Positions 26,160-35,500 of a DNA stretch of 50,320 nt are shown here, in pieces. This DNA comes from an uncultured Ruminococcus sp. GTDB lineage: Bacteria; Bacillota; Clostridia; Lachnospirales; Lachnospiraceae. How positions within the stretch are numbered: the stretch's first letter is position 1; every line of letters begins with the position of its first letter. The translations under genes were made by a program, and so were the position numbers. The notes beneath the pieces are model-generated. The model had not been told where the DNA came from. It ran no database searches and saw nothing but the letters and a program-made list of their open reading frames with translations. Location: assembly GCA_904418845.1 (NCBI GenBank), contig CAJFQC010000018.1, forward strand, positions 1 to 50,320, given 5' to 3'.

Positions 26160-27251
26160 CTAGTACTCAAGCGATTCCATGTACTTCATGTATTTTACGA
26201 CCATAAGCGCGATCTTGAATGTGATGGCATCCTCAAACACGCGCAGATCCAGTCCGGTGCTCTTCTGGAGCTTGTCCAGTCTGTATACAAGAGTATTTCT
26301 GTGAATATAAAGCTGTCTGGACGTTTCTGATACATTGAGACTGTTTTCAAAGAATTTATTTATTGTCGTCAATGTCTCCTCATCAAATTCGTCCGGAGAC
26401 TTCCCCTCGAAAATCTCCTTGATAAACATCTTGCACAGCGGGATCGGAAGCTGATAGATCAGTCGTCCGATGCCGAGAGTTGTAAACGCTATAATATCCT
26501 TTTCATCAAAAAAGATCTTGCCGACGTCAAGAGCCAGTTTTGCCTCTTTATAGGACTTGGAAACCTCTTTGATGTCATTGACGATGGTGCCATATGCGAT
26601 GCGGATCTGCTCCTCGTCTCCCTCGCTGTAGAGCGTTTCAAGCATCTCTCGCGCCATCTTTTCCAGTTCCCTGTTGCCTGTCTTCTCCGTCAGCTCCTTG
26701 ACAACAATGATATTCTTCTCATCCACGGCGGTAATGAAATCCTTTGACTTCCCGCCGAGAAGACTCCTCACATTCTCAAGGGCAGCGTTATCTTTTTCAT
26801 GCGATGTCTCAATAATAAAGATAACACGTTTTACTTCTGTGTCAATATGTAATTTTTTTGCACGGTTATAAATATCCACCAAAAGCAGGTTGTCAAGAAG
26901 GAGATTCTTAATAAAATTATCCTTGTCAAACCTCTCTTTATAAGCCACCAAAAGGCTCTGGATCTGGAACGCCGCAATCTTGCCCAGCATATATACATCC
27001 TCACTGTCCCCCGCCGCGAGAAGTACATATTCCAGTCTCTGCTCGTCAAAAATCTTAAAAAACTGACATTCCTGTATTACCTGGCTGTCTGCGGGTGATT
27101 CCACAAATGAGAGCACAGCCCCGCCCCAGTCCTGAACATTTTCAAAAGTGGCGGCCAATTCCTTGCCCTCTGTGTCCAGCACGCAGAAATCGACTCTCGA
27201 AATTCCTTTCAATCCCTCAATCGTACTTTGCAGTATCTGATTCGAAATCAT
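26160..27251 (-). CDS. CdaR/PucR-type regulator with C-terminal HTH
   Basis: 363 residues from ATG at 27251 (GGAGGG upstream). An N-terminal sensory part (MISNQILQSTIEGLKGISRVDFCVLDTEGKEL) recalls CdaR-like sugar-acid sensors. A central GGDEF-like fold (VKRVIFIIETS .. IRIAYGTIVNDIKEVSKSYKEAKLAL, typical of PucR/CdaR) follows, then a PucR-type HTH: TTINKFFENSLNVSETSRQLYIHRNTLVYRLDKLQ near 302-336. It is the first gene of an apparent operon with ftsE, ftsX, the PcsB-like hydrolase and ctpA. Effector unknown; a link between a metabolic signal and division would be unusual. Confidence 0.85.
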   Translation of the reverse strand: MISNQILQSTIEGLKGISRVDFCVLDTEGKELAATFENVQDWGGAVLSFVESPADSQVIQECQFFKIFDEQRLEYVLLAAGDSEDVYMLGKIAAFQIQSLLVAYKERFDKDNFIKNLLLDNLLLVDIYNRAKKLHIDTEVKRVIFIIETSHEKDNAALENVRSLLGGKSKDFITAVDEKNIIVVKELTEKTGNRELEKMAREMLETLYSEGDEEQIRIAYGTIVNDIKEVSKSYKEAKLALDVGKIFFDEKDIIAFTTLGIGRLIYQLPIPLCKMFIKEIFEGKSPDEFDEETLTTINKFFENSLNVSETSRQLYIHRNTLVYRLDKLQKSTGLDLRVFEDAITFKIALMVVKYMKYMESLEY

Positions 27252-27370
27252 ACTTTTCCCTCCGCTCCTTTGGATTGTTTCATGTATATTTTTCACAAAA
27301 TTTTCATAAAAAAATTTCTTCCGTTCACATACTCACGTATTATATTAAGGCAAAACAGCAAAAAAAGAAA

Positions 27371-27401
27371 GAGGAAATGCACTTTTTTTATGCATTTCCT
27401 C
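27371..27401 (-). terminator. intrinsic terminator after the WecG-like gene
   Basis: GAGGAAATGCA (27371-27381) pairs perfectly with TGCATTTCCTC (27391-27401). On the minus strand it is followed by TTTCTTTTTTT, so it ends the leftward WecG-like transcript. It also insulates the CdaR-type gene. Confidence 0.85.
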
Positions 27402-27467
27402 AATATTTTTACAAAAAATTCATATTTAAGCATCTATACATTGTTCACAAAAGCACAGGGAGAGCAT

Positions 27468-28130
27468 CTACTGCTCCTTGCCTGCCCGCCACCAGAACAG
27501 CCTTTTTCTAAAGAATCTTTTCACTCTCCCGATAGGAAGACGCTTTTCCTGTTCACCGCCAAACACAGCTCCACACCCAAACCATACTTTCGCATTAAGC
27601 AGTGCTTTATTTCTGTCGATAAACTGTTCCTGGTACGGGGAAGAAAGAACGGACAGGATACAATCTGTCTCTGTGCCATTGATCTCGTTGATCACATTTT
27701 CCTCCATGCCGTCGTCTTCGAGAAGTCCGCTTCCCGTCAGTCTCAGTCCACGTCCATAACAGGCCAGGGCTTCTTCTGTCCTGTTGAGCTCCTCTTCTGT
27801 TTCTGCCAGAAGAAATACTTTCTTTTGGTTTTTCTGAAGATATTTCATAAACAGTCTGAAAAATGTATGATTCTCCGTCTCTTTTAACCGGATCCTGTCG
27901 CCAATGTCCGCAGCCTTAAGTATCTCGGGCTCTCCCGGAAGGGCAAGCTCAAACCCATCCACCAGTTTCTTCCACTGTTCATCTTCGCTGTTGTTCATCA
28001 GCACGTCCATTGACAAAATCTCTATTATATCAACTGAGTCTTTCTCTATAAACTGCATCGCCCGGATCATCGTCTCCTTTGCGGTAAGACAGTCCAGACT
28101 GACGCCCATGACCTCTATGTTATCTGTCAT
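27468..28130 (-). CDS. WecG/TagA/CpsF-like glycosyltransferase (GT26), short
   Basis: 220 residues. The beginning IEVMGVSLDCLTAKETMIRAM and the following IIEILSMDVLMNNSEDEQWKKLVDGFELALPGEPEIL match the start of GT26 enzymes, in which an Asn and then an LPDG-like segment mark the active site; here LPGE replaces LPDG. The later NKALLNAKVWFGCGAVFGGEQEKR and RVKRFFRKRLFWW fit the conserved C-terminal GVGA-FD-AG region and membrane-binding tail in altered form. The changed active-site residue suggests a divergent or non-catalytic member. Start ATG at 28130 after AAGGTGA. Confidence 0.7.
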   Translation of the reverse strand: MTDNIEVMGVSLDCLTAKETMIRAMQFIEKDSVDIIEILSMDVLMNNSEDEQWKKLVDGFELALPGEPEILKAADIGDRIRLKETENHTFFRLFMKYLQKNQKKVFLLAETEEELNRTEEALACYGRGLRLTGSGLLEDDGMEENVINEINGTETDCILSVLSSPYQEQFIDRNKALLNAKVWFGCGAVFGGEQEKRLPIGRVKRFFRKRLFWWRAGKEQ

Positions 28131-28196
28131 AACTACATCACCTTTTGACTCCCCAGTTGTATAATTTTAGCAAATATCTGTTTTTTTGTAAAGTTC

Positions 28197-28385
28197 TTAC
28201 TGTTCCTGCTTCTTCTTTTTTGTCACCAGACCTCCAATCCTTCCGGTCTCCTTGGACGTCAGGGATTTCCAGCCATGGGCGAGAACGCGGTCAAGAAGCC
28301 CCAGTTCCTCCGCAATCTCATATTTTATTTTTTCTTCAGGCTCCAGATTCTTCAGATCGATCGGTTTTTCTTTTTTCTTTGTCAT
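28197..28385 (-). CDS. small acid-soluble spore protein, alpha/beta-type
   Basis: 62 residues from ATG at 28385 (AAGGA upstream). The segment KYEIAEELGLLDRVLAHGWKSLTSKETGRIGGLV contains both family blocks: the K-E-AxELG motif and the LTSxExGxxGG motif that wrap DNA in dormant spores. The basic tail is typical. Its presence indicates a spore-forming host. It would be made in the forespore under sigma-G; I did not find a convincing sigma-G promoter. Confidence 0.85.
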   Translation of the reverse strand: MTKKKEKPIDLKNLEPEEKIKYEIAEELGLLDRVLAHGWKSLTSKETGRIGGLVTKKKKQEQ

Positions 28386-28451
28386 AATATTCCTTCTTTC
28401 TGTTTTATCCAAAGTATTGCCCTGAAGTTCCCCTGATATTCAACAGAAAAA

Positions 28452-28482
28452 GGATCAGGCGCTTTTTTCAAGCGCCCGATCC
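28452..28482 (-). terminator. intrinsic terminator after pspC
   Basis: GGATC-A-GGCGCTT pairs with AAGCGCC-C-GATCC. On the minus strand it is followed by TTTTTCTG. It lies 27 bp past the PspC stop and ends the padR-DUF1700-DUF4097-pspC transcript. Confidence 0.8.
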
Positions 28483-28509
28483 CCTCTTTCCCGCATGAAC
28501 CTCACATTT

Positions 28510-28698
28510 TTACACCGGACCGTCCGGTATGATGATAGCGGCTATGATATACGCCAATATCCCTCCCCCCGTGCATCCGAACAGCACGAACACCAGCCGT
28601 ATCAATGTAGGATCGATGTTAAAATATTCTCCGATCCCGCCGCACACACCGCAGAGCATTCGCTGTATCCTTGATCTGTATAACCTCTTATCGCTCAT
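28510..28698 (-). CDS. PspC domain protein
   Basis: 62 residues, the minimal PspC unit: basic start (RLYRSRIQRMLCGVCGGIGEYFNIDPTLIRLVFVLFG) and a TM helix (about 33-58) ending in IIIPDGPV. PspC proteins act in envelope-stress signalling in proteobacteria; in Firmicutes short versions lie beside DUF1700/DUF4097 genes, as here. Start after GGAGAGG. Last gene of the padR operon, 50 bp past DUF4097. Confidence 0.92.
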   Translation of the reverse strand: MSDKRLYRSRIQRMLCGVCGGIGEYFNIDPTLIRLVFVLFGCTGGGILAYIIAAIIIPDGPV

Positions 28699-28748
28699 AT
28701 TTCCTCTCCTTTCTGGATCATTAAATATCGTGCTTCATTTACTGTGTA

Positions 28749-29651
28749 CTATTTAAACATGAACTCAATGGTTCCCATATTGCAGTCTGCCTTGATCCTG
28801 CACCCGCTCCCGTTATCTGCTTTCATTTTGTTATAAAAGGAACTGTATGATTCCCCGTCAATGACCACATCACCCAGATCACAGTCAATCTCGTAATCAT
28901 AATCGTCCAGGCTTCCCGGGAGAGTACATTGTATCTCGCCCAGACCACAGTCGATCGCTGCCAGATCTGTCACCTCGCCTTCCAGTATGATCTGCCCCGC
29001 TCCACAGTCCGCTTCCAGACGCTCTGTCCAAAATGAGTTTAGGATCACCTGACCGGCGTCAGCCGATGCTGATATCTCTCCGGCTTCCACGCCTTCTATC
29101 TCAATGAGCCCTGCCAGCGCGTCCACAGATATCTTCTCAAAATATGTTCTCTGAGGAACGCTGATATACATGACGCCACAATCTTCAGTGGCAAGCCTGC
29201 CCCAGTCTTCCATCTCTACCTTCAGTTCCGAGTCCTCCTGCCGTACACCAATCTTATCCTGAAGATCCTCACGGCAGCCGGTAGTATCCACGATAATACT
29301 GTCTCCATCATAGGGCAGCACATGCACGCCCAGACCGGTAAGGCGGATATCCAGTTCATCGATCCCTTTAAAAGCGGTCACTGTGTCTCCATTAACTTCC
29401 CCGGGTACATATCCGGAATCTGTAATAATCTTCCCATCGCCCGGACCATCTATATCCTCCATCTGCGAGGACGTTGTTACTACATTCCCGATACCCAAGC
29501 GATTCAGCCAGCGGAGAATGATCTCCTCATCCTGTCTGCTGCGAAGAAGGCCTAAGCCGCCCAGAACCGTTCCTGCCACAGTAAGAAATATTCCGACAGC
29601 CGCAAGGATTCCGCATACAATCCAGAATACTTTCCATCTCTTATTCTTCAT
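28749..29651 (-). CDS. DUF4097 beta-strand-repeat envelope protein
   Basis: 300 residues from ATG at 29651. One N-terminal TM helix (about 7-31) and then an extracellular beta-helix-like domain built of short repeats: GLIEIEGVEAGEISASADAG, LEADCGAGQIILEGE, AIDCGLGEIQCT, EIDCDLGDVVIDG, IKADCNMGTIEFMF. The recurring D-C-G-x-G pattern at near-regular spacing is typical of DUF4097/DUF4098 proteins, often found with DUF1700 and PspC. Function unknown; an envelope-stress sensor or adhesin-like scaffold has been proposed for relatives. Separated from DUF1700 by one base. Confidence 0.87.
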   Translation of the reverse strand: MKNKRWKVFWIVCGILAAVGIFLTVAGTVLGGLGLLRSRQDEEIILRWLNRLGIGNVVTTSSQMEDIDGPGDGKIITDSGYVPGEVNGDTVTAFKGIDELDIRLTGLGVHVLPYDGDSIIVDTTGCREDLQDKIGVRQEDSELKVEMEDWGRLATEDCGVMYISVPQRTYFEKISVDALAGLIEIEGVEAGEISASADAGQVILNSFWTERLEADCGAGQIILEGEVTDLAAIDCGLGEIQCTLPGSLDDYDYEIDCDLGDVVIDGESYSSFYNKMKADNGSGCRIKADCNMGTIEFMFK

Positions 29652-29652
29652 A

Positions 29653-30414
29653 TTATGACACCGCCTTTCTGTGAAACGGACGTCTGCACAGATCCACAAA
29701 TCCCCTGAACACCGCCGGAAATACGATCATACACAGCTTTACCGTCCCGACTGCCGCCATAAGCCCTAACACAAAGAGCAGTATGCCGATTCCCATGACG
29801 ACCATCCCCGCCGGCGGCAGAACGATCAGGGCGAATCCGGCAAACACCATGATGATCCCTGAGATTGCAAGGACAACTTCCGTTATCACAAGACACGCAA
29901 AAAAAGCAATAATTGTGATGATTAAACCCAGTATTACGCCTGCTATTCCGACAGCCACCGGTCCGGCTACGATCACGATCAGAACAATCAGAAGAAGCTT
30001 AAGCCAGTTATTTGTCCATGGCTCTTTCTTCGTCCCATTATTTTCCCGGCCATCGCCTGTACCTCCCCCCGGAACGTCTTTTCGGACGCCGTCACGGCTT
30101 TTCTCCCAAGCTGTCTGTGTTCCCGCGCTGTCTGCCGCGTTTTTCTGTCCTTGTTCTTCAGAACGCTGCCCGTATTTTTCCATATAGTTTTTTCGGTCAA
30201 ACTTTGTCTCGTCAAACTCTGTGCCATAATAATCCGCCTTGATAGTCTCTGCCACTTTCTCCGGACTTCCAAGCTCACGAAGCGCTTCCGCCTCGTTCTC
30301 CACTCCGGCGTCCGCCAGATAATCCGCATAATACTGAACCGCTGCCTGCCGCTCTTCTTCCGGCATACCGGATAAGAGCCGCTCAAGTTCAGTCAAAAAT
30401 TCCATATGGTTCAT
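29653..30414 (-). CDS. DUF1700 domain membrane protein
   Basis: 253 residues. The cytoplasmic N-terminus MNHMEFLTELERLLSGMPEEERQAAVQYYADYLADAG and LRELGSPEKVAETIKADYYG are the DUF1700/HAAS signature. A charged Gly-rich linker and several TM helices (about 126-150, 155-180, 190-230) follow. The HAAS domain of such proteins is paired with PadR regulators in signalling; here padR overlaps it by ATGA. Membrane-bound partner of the padR/DUF4097 system. Confidence 0.9.
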   Translation of the reverse strand: MNHMEFLTELERLLSGMPEEERQAAVQYYADYLADAGVENEAEALRELGSPEKVAETIKADYYGTEFDETKFDRKNYMEKYGQRSEEQGQKNAADSAGTQTAWEKSRDGVRKDVPGGGTGDGRENNGTKKEPWTNNWLKLLLIVLIVIVAGPVAVGIAGVILGLIITIIAFFACLVITEVVLAISGIIMVFAGFALIVLPPAGMVVMGIGILLFVLGLMAAVGTVKLCMIVFPAVFRGFVDLCRRPFHRKAVS

Positions 30415-30734
30415 ACAGCCACACCTCCCTCAAATATCTCGTTAATCTTCTGGATATAATTCTTCCACTCTGACTTGTATAAATTAAGCTGAACCATCCC
30501 GCGTGCCGTCACTTTATAATACCGCCTGTTCCTGCCGTCAAACTGTCTGTCGTACACTTCCAGACACTCGTCTTTCTGGAGTCTGCGCAGTACAGGATAC
30601 AGAGTTGATTCAGAAACATCAATAACCCTGCGCACATCCTGCGTAATCCGATAGCCGTATGTGCCGCTGTCTTCCATGGACACAACTGCCAGCACGATAG
30701 CATCCAGAAGGGCTGCACCTGTGTTGAATACCAT
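30411..30734 (-). CDS. PadR family transcriptional regulator
   Basis: 107 residues. The winged helix is obvious: AIVLAVVSMEDSGTYGYRITQDVRRVIDVSESTLYPVLRRLQKDECLEVY, then the wing GRNRRYYKVTARGMVQL and a dimerisation helix. It is the first gene of the operon and probably represses its own AT-rich promoter. GAGAGGGTG is the ribosome site. Confidence 0.95.
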   Translation of the reverse strand: MVFNTGAALLDAIVLAVVSMEDSGTYGYRITQDVRRVIDVSESTLYPVLRRLQKDECLEVYDRQFDGRNRRYYKVTARGMVQLNLYKSEWKNYIQKINEIFEGGVAV

Positions 30735-30771
30735 TTGATCACCCTCTCTAAGTTATTATATCGTTTTCTAT

Positions 30772-30800
30772 ATTATACTTTATATAATATATATTTTCAA
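30772..30800 (-). promoter_or_regulatory. sigma-A promoter of the padR operon
   Basis: Minus strand TTGAAA (complement of 30795-30800), 17 bp, TATAAT (complement of 30772-30777), inside an almost pure A/T stretch with repeated ATAT/TATA units (30765-30830). Those repeats could include the PadR operator. Confidence 0.65.
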
Positions 30801-30852
30801 TATAATATTGCTTAACTTATATAAAAGTATTTCTAAAGGATTTCAAAAGAAA

Positions 30853-30877
30853 AGAAGCTGTCCTTAAAACAGCTTCT
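30853..30877 (-). terminator. intrinsic terminator overlapping the dapL stop codon
   Basis: AGAAGCTGT/ACAGCTTCT stem with the loop containing the TAA stop of dapL. Followed on the minus strand by TTTCTTTTG. Confidence 0.75.
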
Positions 30878-32066
30878 CAAAACGTTCCATCGCTTCTTTT
30901 GTCTTTTCGTGTGTCCCTAAAGAAGTCAGTCGGAAATGATTCTTTCCATTCACTCCGAACCCTGCCCCCGGCGTGCCTACTATCTGCGCGTTCTGCAAAA
31001 GATAGTCAAAGAACTCCCACGACTCCATGCCCTTCGGGCATTTGAACCAGATATATGGGGAATTCACCCCTCCTGTAAAGGAGATTCCTTTTCTGCGCAG
31101 CGTCTCAGCAATCATACGCGCGTTCTTCATATAATAGGAGATGTTCTCCATGCACTCTTTCATCCCTTCCCCGGACAGCACTGCCGCCGCCGCATACTGG
31201 ATGATATAGGGCGTTCCGTTGAATTTCGTGGACTGTCTGCGGTTCCACATATCACGCAGACTCATCTGCCGGCCGTTCGACACAGTGAACACAAGCTCCT
31301 TCGGGACAACAGTATAGGAGAAGCGGGTTCCTGTAAATCCTGCCGTCTTGGACAGGGAGCAGAACTCGACGGCACATTTCTCTGCCCCTTCTACCGCGTA
31401 AATACTGCGGGGAAGCCCCGGTTCGGATATAAACGCTTCATAAGCGGAATCAAAGAGGATGACTGCCTCATTTTTCAGCGCATAGTCTACCCACGCCTGT
31501 AACTGTTCCTTATTGTAGCACGCCCCTGTCGGGTTGTTCGGAGAGCACAGATAGATAATGTCCGCCTTCACGGAATCATCCGGCATCGGCAGGAAATCAT
31601 TATCCTCTGTCCCGTTCATATATATGATATGTTTGCCGTCCATCGTATTCGTATCCACATAGACCGGATACACCGGGTCCGGCACAAGAATCACGTTGTC
31701 TTTCGCGAACAATTCCGTGATATTTCCGGTGTCACTCTTTGCACCGTCAGAGATGAACACCTCCTCCGCATCCACTGTTATACCGTTTCTTCTATAATAT
31801 TCTGCCACCGCCTCGCGAACGAACCCATAGCCCTGCTCCGGCCCATATCCTCTGAATGTCTCCTGAGATGTCTGCATATCCACAGCCTCATGAAGGGAAG
31901 CGGCCGCAGTCTTTGTCAGCGGACGGGTCACGTCGCCTATGCCAAGGCGGATCACATCTTCTGCCTTGTCAGGATACTGCTCCTCATATGCTTTTACCCT
32001 GCGGGCGATCTCCGCAAAGAGATAGCTGTCCTGCACATTCAGATAGTTTTCATTTAATTTTGGCAT
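30864..32066 (-). CDS. dapL: LL-diaminopimelate aminotransferase
   Basis: 400 residues. The N-terminus LNENYLNVQDSYLFAEIARRVKAY and IRLGIGDVTRPL are specific to DapL, not general aspartate aminotransferases. PLP-binding Lys is in SLSKTAGFTGTR (near 240), with DSAYEAF and SPNNPTGACY as substrate/cofactor blocks. It converts tetrahydrodipicolinate straight to LL-diaminopimelate for lysine and cell wall. It is monocistronic or follows a structured intergenic element. AAGGAGA precedes the ATG. Confidence 0.95.
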   Translation of the reverse strand: MPKLNENYLNVQDSYLFAEIARRVKAYEEQYPDKAEDVIRLGIGDVTRPLTKTAAASLHEAVDMQTSQETFRGYGPEQGYGFVREAVAEYYRRNGITVDAEEVFISDGAKSDTGNITELFAKDNVILVPDPVYPVYVDTNTMDGKHIIYMNGTEDNDFLPMPDDSVKADIIYLCSPNNPTGACYNKEQLQAWVDYALKNEAVILFDSAYEAFISEPGLPRSIYAVEGAEKCAVEFCSLSKTAGFTGTRFSYTVVPKELVFTVSNGRQMSLRDMWNRRQSTKFNGTPYIIQYAAAAVLSGEGMKECMENISYYMKNARMIAETLRRKGISFTGGVNSPYIWFKCPKGMESWEFFDYLLQNAQIVGTPGAGFGVNGKNHFRLTSLGTHEKTKEAMERFEKLF

Positions 32067-32127
32067 CCTTACATCTCCTTTTTATTTCCTTTTTTATCAT
32101 GTTCCTCTCCTTTTGCATGTAAAAAAG

Positions 32128-32193
32128 AAAAGCGGGACTGCTCCTGCCATACCGCCCCATTGCGGCAAAACAAGAGTAACAGAACCCGCTTTT
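32128..32193. terminator. long-loop hairpin between DUF1294 gene and dapL
   Basis: AAAAGCGGG (32128-32136) pairs with CCCGCTTTT (32185-32193) and encloses an inner CCGC/GCGG hairpin. Both ends are followed by T-rich runs in their own direction. It may simply end the addBA-DUF1294 transcript, but because dapL lies immediately downstream on the same strand, a read-through or attenuation role is possible. It does not match a riboswitch class I recognise; it is too short for a lysine riboswitch. Confidence 0.6.
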
Positions 32194-32240
32194 ATTTTTT
32201 ACAAAGGTATCTTAGCAGAAACCCGGTGGTTTTTCAATAT

Positions 32241-32513
32241 TTATTTCAAAGACCACTGCATCGCAAGTCCCACAAACACACAGTGTACGACCAGCAGCAC
32301 GGGAACCGAGATGACAAACTTTGCCTTGCGCGTCTTATGCCGGAACATAAGCATCCCCGCAAGCGCTCCCGCCGATCCCCCGGCGGCGGCAAGGATAAGG
32401 AGCGTGCGCTCCGGTATACGCCATTTTCCTGCTTTTGCCCGTCCTTTATCCAATCCATATATGACCCATGTAAGAAAATTAATAACTGCCAGATAATACG
32501 TCAGAAATCTCAT
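32241..32513 (-). CDS. DUF1294 small membrane protein
   Basis: 90 residues. The N-terminal WVIYGLDKGRAKAGKWRIPERTLLILAAAGGSAGALAGMLMFRHKTRK block is the DUF1294 signature: a TM hairpin with an invariant D-K-xx-A and the HKTRK basic patch. Start overlaps the addA stop by ATGA, so it is coupled to the recombination operon. Function unknown. Confidence 0.9.
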   Translation of the reverse strand: MRFLTYYLAVINFLTWVIYGLDKGRAKAGKWRIPERTLLILAAAGGSAGALAGMLMFRHKTRKAKFVISVPVLLVVHCVFVGLAMQWSLK

Positions 32514-35500
32514 ACGCTTATCTCCTCCTCCAATGTAAACGAATAAATGATCTTCTCCTTAACCGGCTTCCCTGTAAGCTGCGTCAGTGCCTGAGCGTAA
32601 TAGTCAAGCTGCGCATGGTACTTTTCCGTCAGATCCGCCGCTTTTCTCACCTTGTCTGTCTTGTAGTCCAGAACAACCAGTCCGTCCGGCTCCTCAAAGT
32701 ACACATCGATGATCCCCTGCACAAGTATCTTCTCTCCGGAGCTGTCCCCGGGACCGGGATAGAACTCAGAGGCATCCACCCCCAGAACGAACGGCTGCTC
32801 TTTAAAAAGTTTTCCTTGCCGTGCCGCAGCATTCATCCTCGTGCCGCTCTCACACTGCAGGAAATGCAGGATGTCACAGACTCGGATACACTCTGCTATC
32901 TCCGGCGTAAGTCTGCCCTCTTCCTTCAGTGTTCTCACTGCCTCTTTAAGGCTCTCTTCGTCATATTGTGCCGCAAAGTCCAGAAGCTCCATCAACTTAT
33001 GGTATGCGCTTCCCCTGGACGCTCCGGTGAGTGTCTCTTCTTCCTTTAAAAATCCCGGGATCAGCGGCACCACTTCCGGCTCCTCGTACATCTCCTGTCC
33101 GGCTTCCTCCGCAAGTGCGGCACGCTTCTTAAGCTCCGAGACCGTGAACTTCAGTTTCATCTTTCCTTCATCTTCATATGGATAAACGTAGTCCATCTGC
33201 GCGTCAAGGCGTTCTTTTAGCCCCGGTACATACCTGCCCGACACATCCCAGTTCCTGAGAACATCCAGAGCCAGCTCTTCCGCTTTCTCTTCCACTCTCC
33301 CCGAGGAAAGCTCCTCCCCGGTAAACAGGCGGATATCCACGGTGGAATTTTCCCCGTTCTGTCCCGACAGCACCGGAAGGACCCAGTCCAGATAACACCT
33401 TGCCCCTTCCACGAGGAACGTCTTGCTGTCATCCGGTGCGCCTGTCCCTTTATCAAAGGCCGCATATGCATCTGCGTCCGCGCACCCGGTCATGATCAGC
33501 TTCTCTTTGGCACGAGTCAGCGCCACGTAAAGCACGCGCATTTCCTCCGCCAGTGTTTCAAGGCCCTGTTCTTCCCGTATCATTTTCTTTAAGAAGGTCG
33601 GCTTCTTCGTCCTTCTCTCAAGATCAATATGATCCAGTCCTACCCCCCATTCATGGTGAAGGAGCACGCTTCCCTTTGTGTCCTGCATATTGAATTTCTT
33701 TCCCATGCCTGCCACAAACACGACAGGGAATTCCAGGCCCTTGCTCTTATGGATGCTCATAATGCGGACAGTATCTGCCCTTTCGTCCATGATACCGGCT
33801 TCCCCGTAATCCACATCGTACTTTTTAAGCTGCTCAATATAGCGTACAAAATTAAACAATCCTTTATAGCTTGTCCCTTCAAAAGCAGAAGCTTTCTCCA
33901 CAAGCATCTCCACGTTTGCCGTACGCTGAGCGCCGCCGGGCATCGCCGCGATACAGATGCCGTAGCCTGTCCGACCGATGATCTCCACAAGAAGATCGTG
34001 GATGGGAGTGTAGGAAACTTTCCTGCGGAAATATGCCGTCTGTGCATAGAACCTCGCCAGCTTCTCCCGCAGGGCCGCATTCTCTTTTGTATTATTTATC
34101 CCGGCATACTCTGCCGCTGCGTCATAAAATGGCATATTCGGATACGCGATGCGGATCTCTGCCATCTCTTCCGCGGACAGATTGCCAAATGGCGATGCAA
34201 GCACAGCCGCAAGCGGAAGATCCTGCCTCGCATTGTCCAGGAGCTTCAGATAGTCCAAAAGCACGCTGACCTCATAGGTTTCAAAGTATCCTTCCCGGCT
34301 CACAGAGTACGCCGGAATCCCTTCTTCCGCCAGCACCGCGGAGAAATCCTCCGCCCATCCCCGGATGCTCCGGGTCAGGATCACGATATCTCTGTACTGT
34401 ATCTTGCGGTATCCGGCGGTTCTCTTGTCAATGACCACACCGTTTCTCATCAGCTCCTGTATCCTCCGGGCGACCATCCGCGCCTCCGCTTTCCTTGCAC
34501 TTTCCTTCCCGGTATCCTTCCTGTCCAGAAGGAGAAGCTCTGTACGGTCAGTAAATCCATCGGCCAGCACCTCTTCCGCCAGCGCCGGGAAATCTGCGCC
34601 CACATACAGAGCCGCGCTGTCATCATACTCAATGCCGCCCAGATCTTTTCTCATGATCTGGCGGAATATATCATTTACACTGTCCAGTACTTCTGCCCGG
34701 CTTCGAAAATTCTTATGAAGGTCGATCCTCTGTTTCTCGCTGTCCGAGAGGCTGTACGCATCGTATTTCTCCATGAAAAGCTCCGGTCTTGACAGACGAA
34801 AGCTGTAAATGCTCTGCTTCACATCCCCCACCATGAATATGTTGCAGATTCCCCGGGAAACTTTCGACACGCTTGTAAGGATCGTCTCCTGGACAAGGTT
34901 GCTGTCCTGGTACTCGTCGATCATCACTTCCTCAAACCGCTCCTGATATTCCTGCGCAACAGACGAGGGCGCCAGATCCCCGTCCTGTTCTACAGTCAGG
35001 ATGGCAAGGGCGAACTGTTCCATATCGCTAAAGTCGATCATGTTCCGTCTCCTCTTTTTTTCAAGGAACATTTCCGAGAACCGCCCGACCATCTCTGCCA
35101 GCATGCGCATAGACAAATATGCAGCCTTCATGTCCTTCATCCACGTTTCCCTGTCGGCGTAAAAATAGGTCTCCTGCATGTCCTTTAACAGCGCCTTCGC
35201 CTGACCGCGGATCTTTTTCACCGCTTCCTTTTTATCCGCTGACACAGCATCATCCTTTTTGGCCGAGAGCCGTTTCCACGTAAATCCCACAGCCATCTCA
35301 CAGAGACTGTCGAACTCCTCCGTCTTTTCCAGCTTCTTCGCACACTCCACATCCGCCTCCAGCATCTCACCGTACATATACGGGCCATCCACCTCTTCAC
35401 AAATTCTTAATCCCTGCTCCAGCATCCGGCGGATATCCCGCGCCCGCGATCTCACCCTTTCCACCGCCCGGCGGACAAGTTCTTCGTGCTGTCCGGTTTC

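Noticed and set aside
32128-32193. Lysine riboswitch upstream of dapL
   Set aside because: About 66 nt is far short of the usual lysine aptamer and its five-stem core is not visible.
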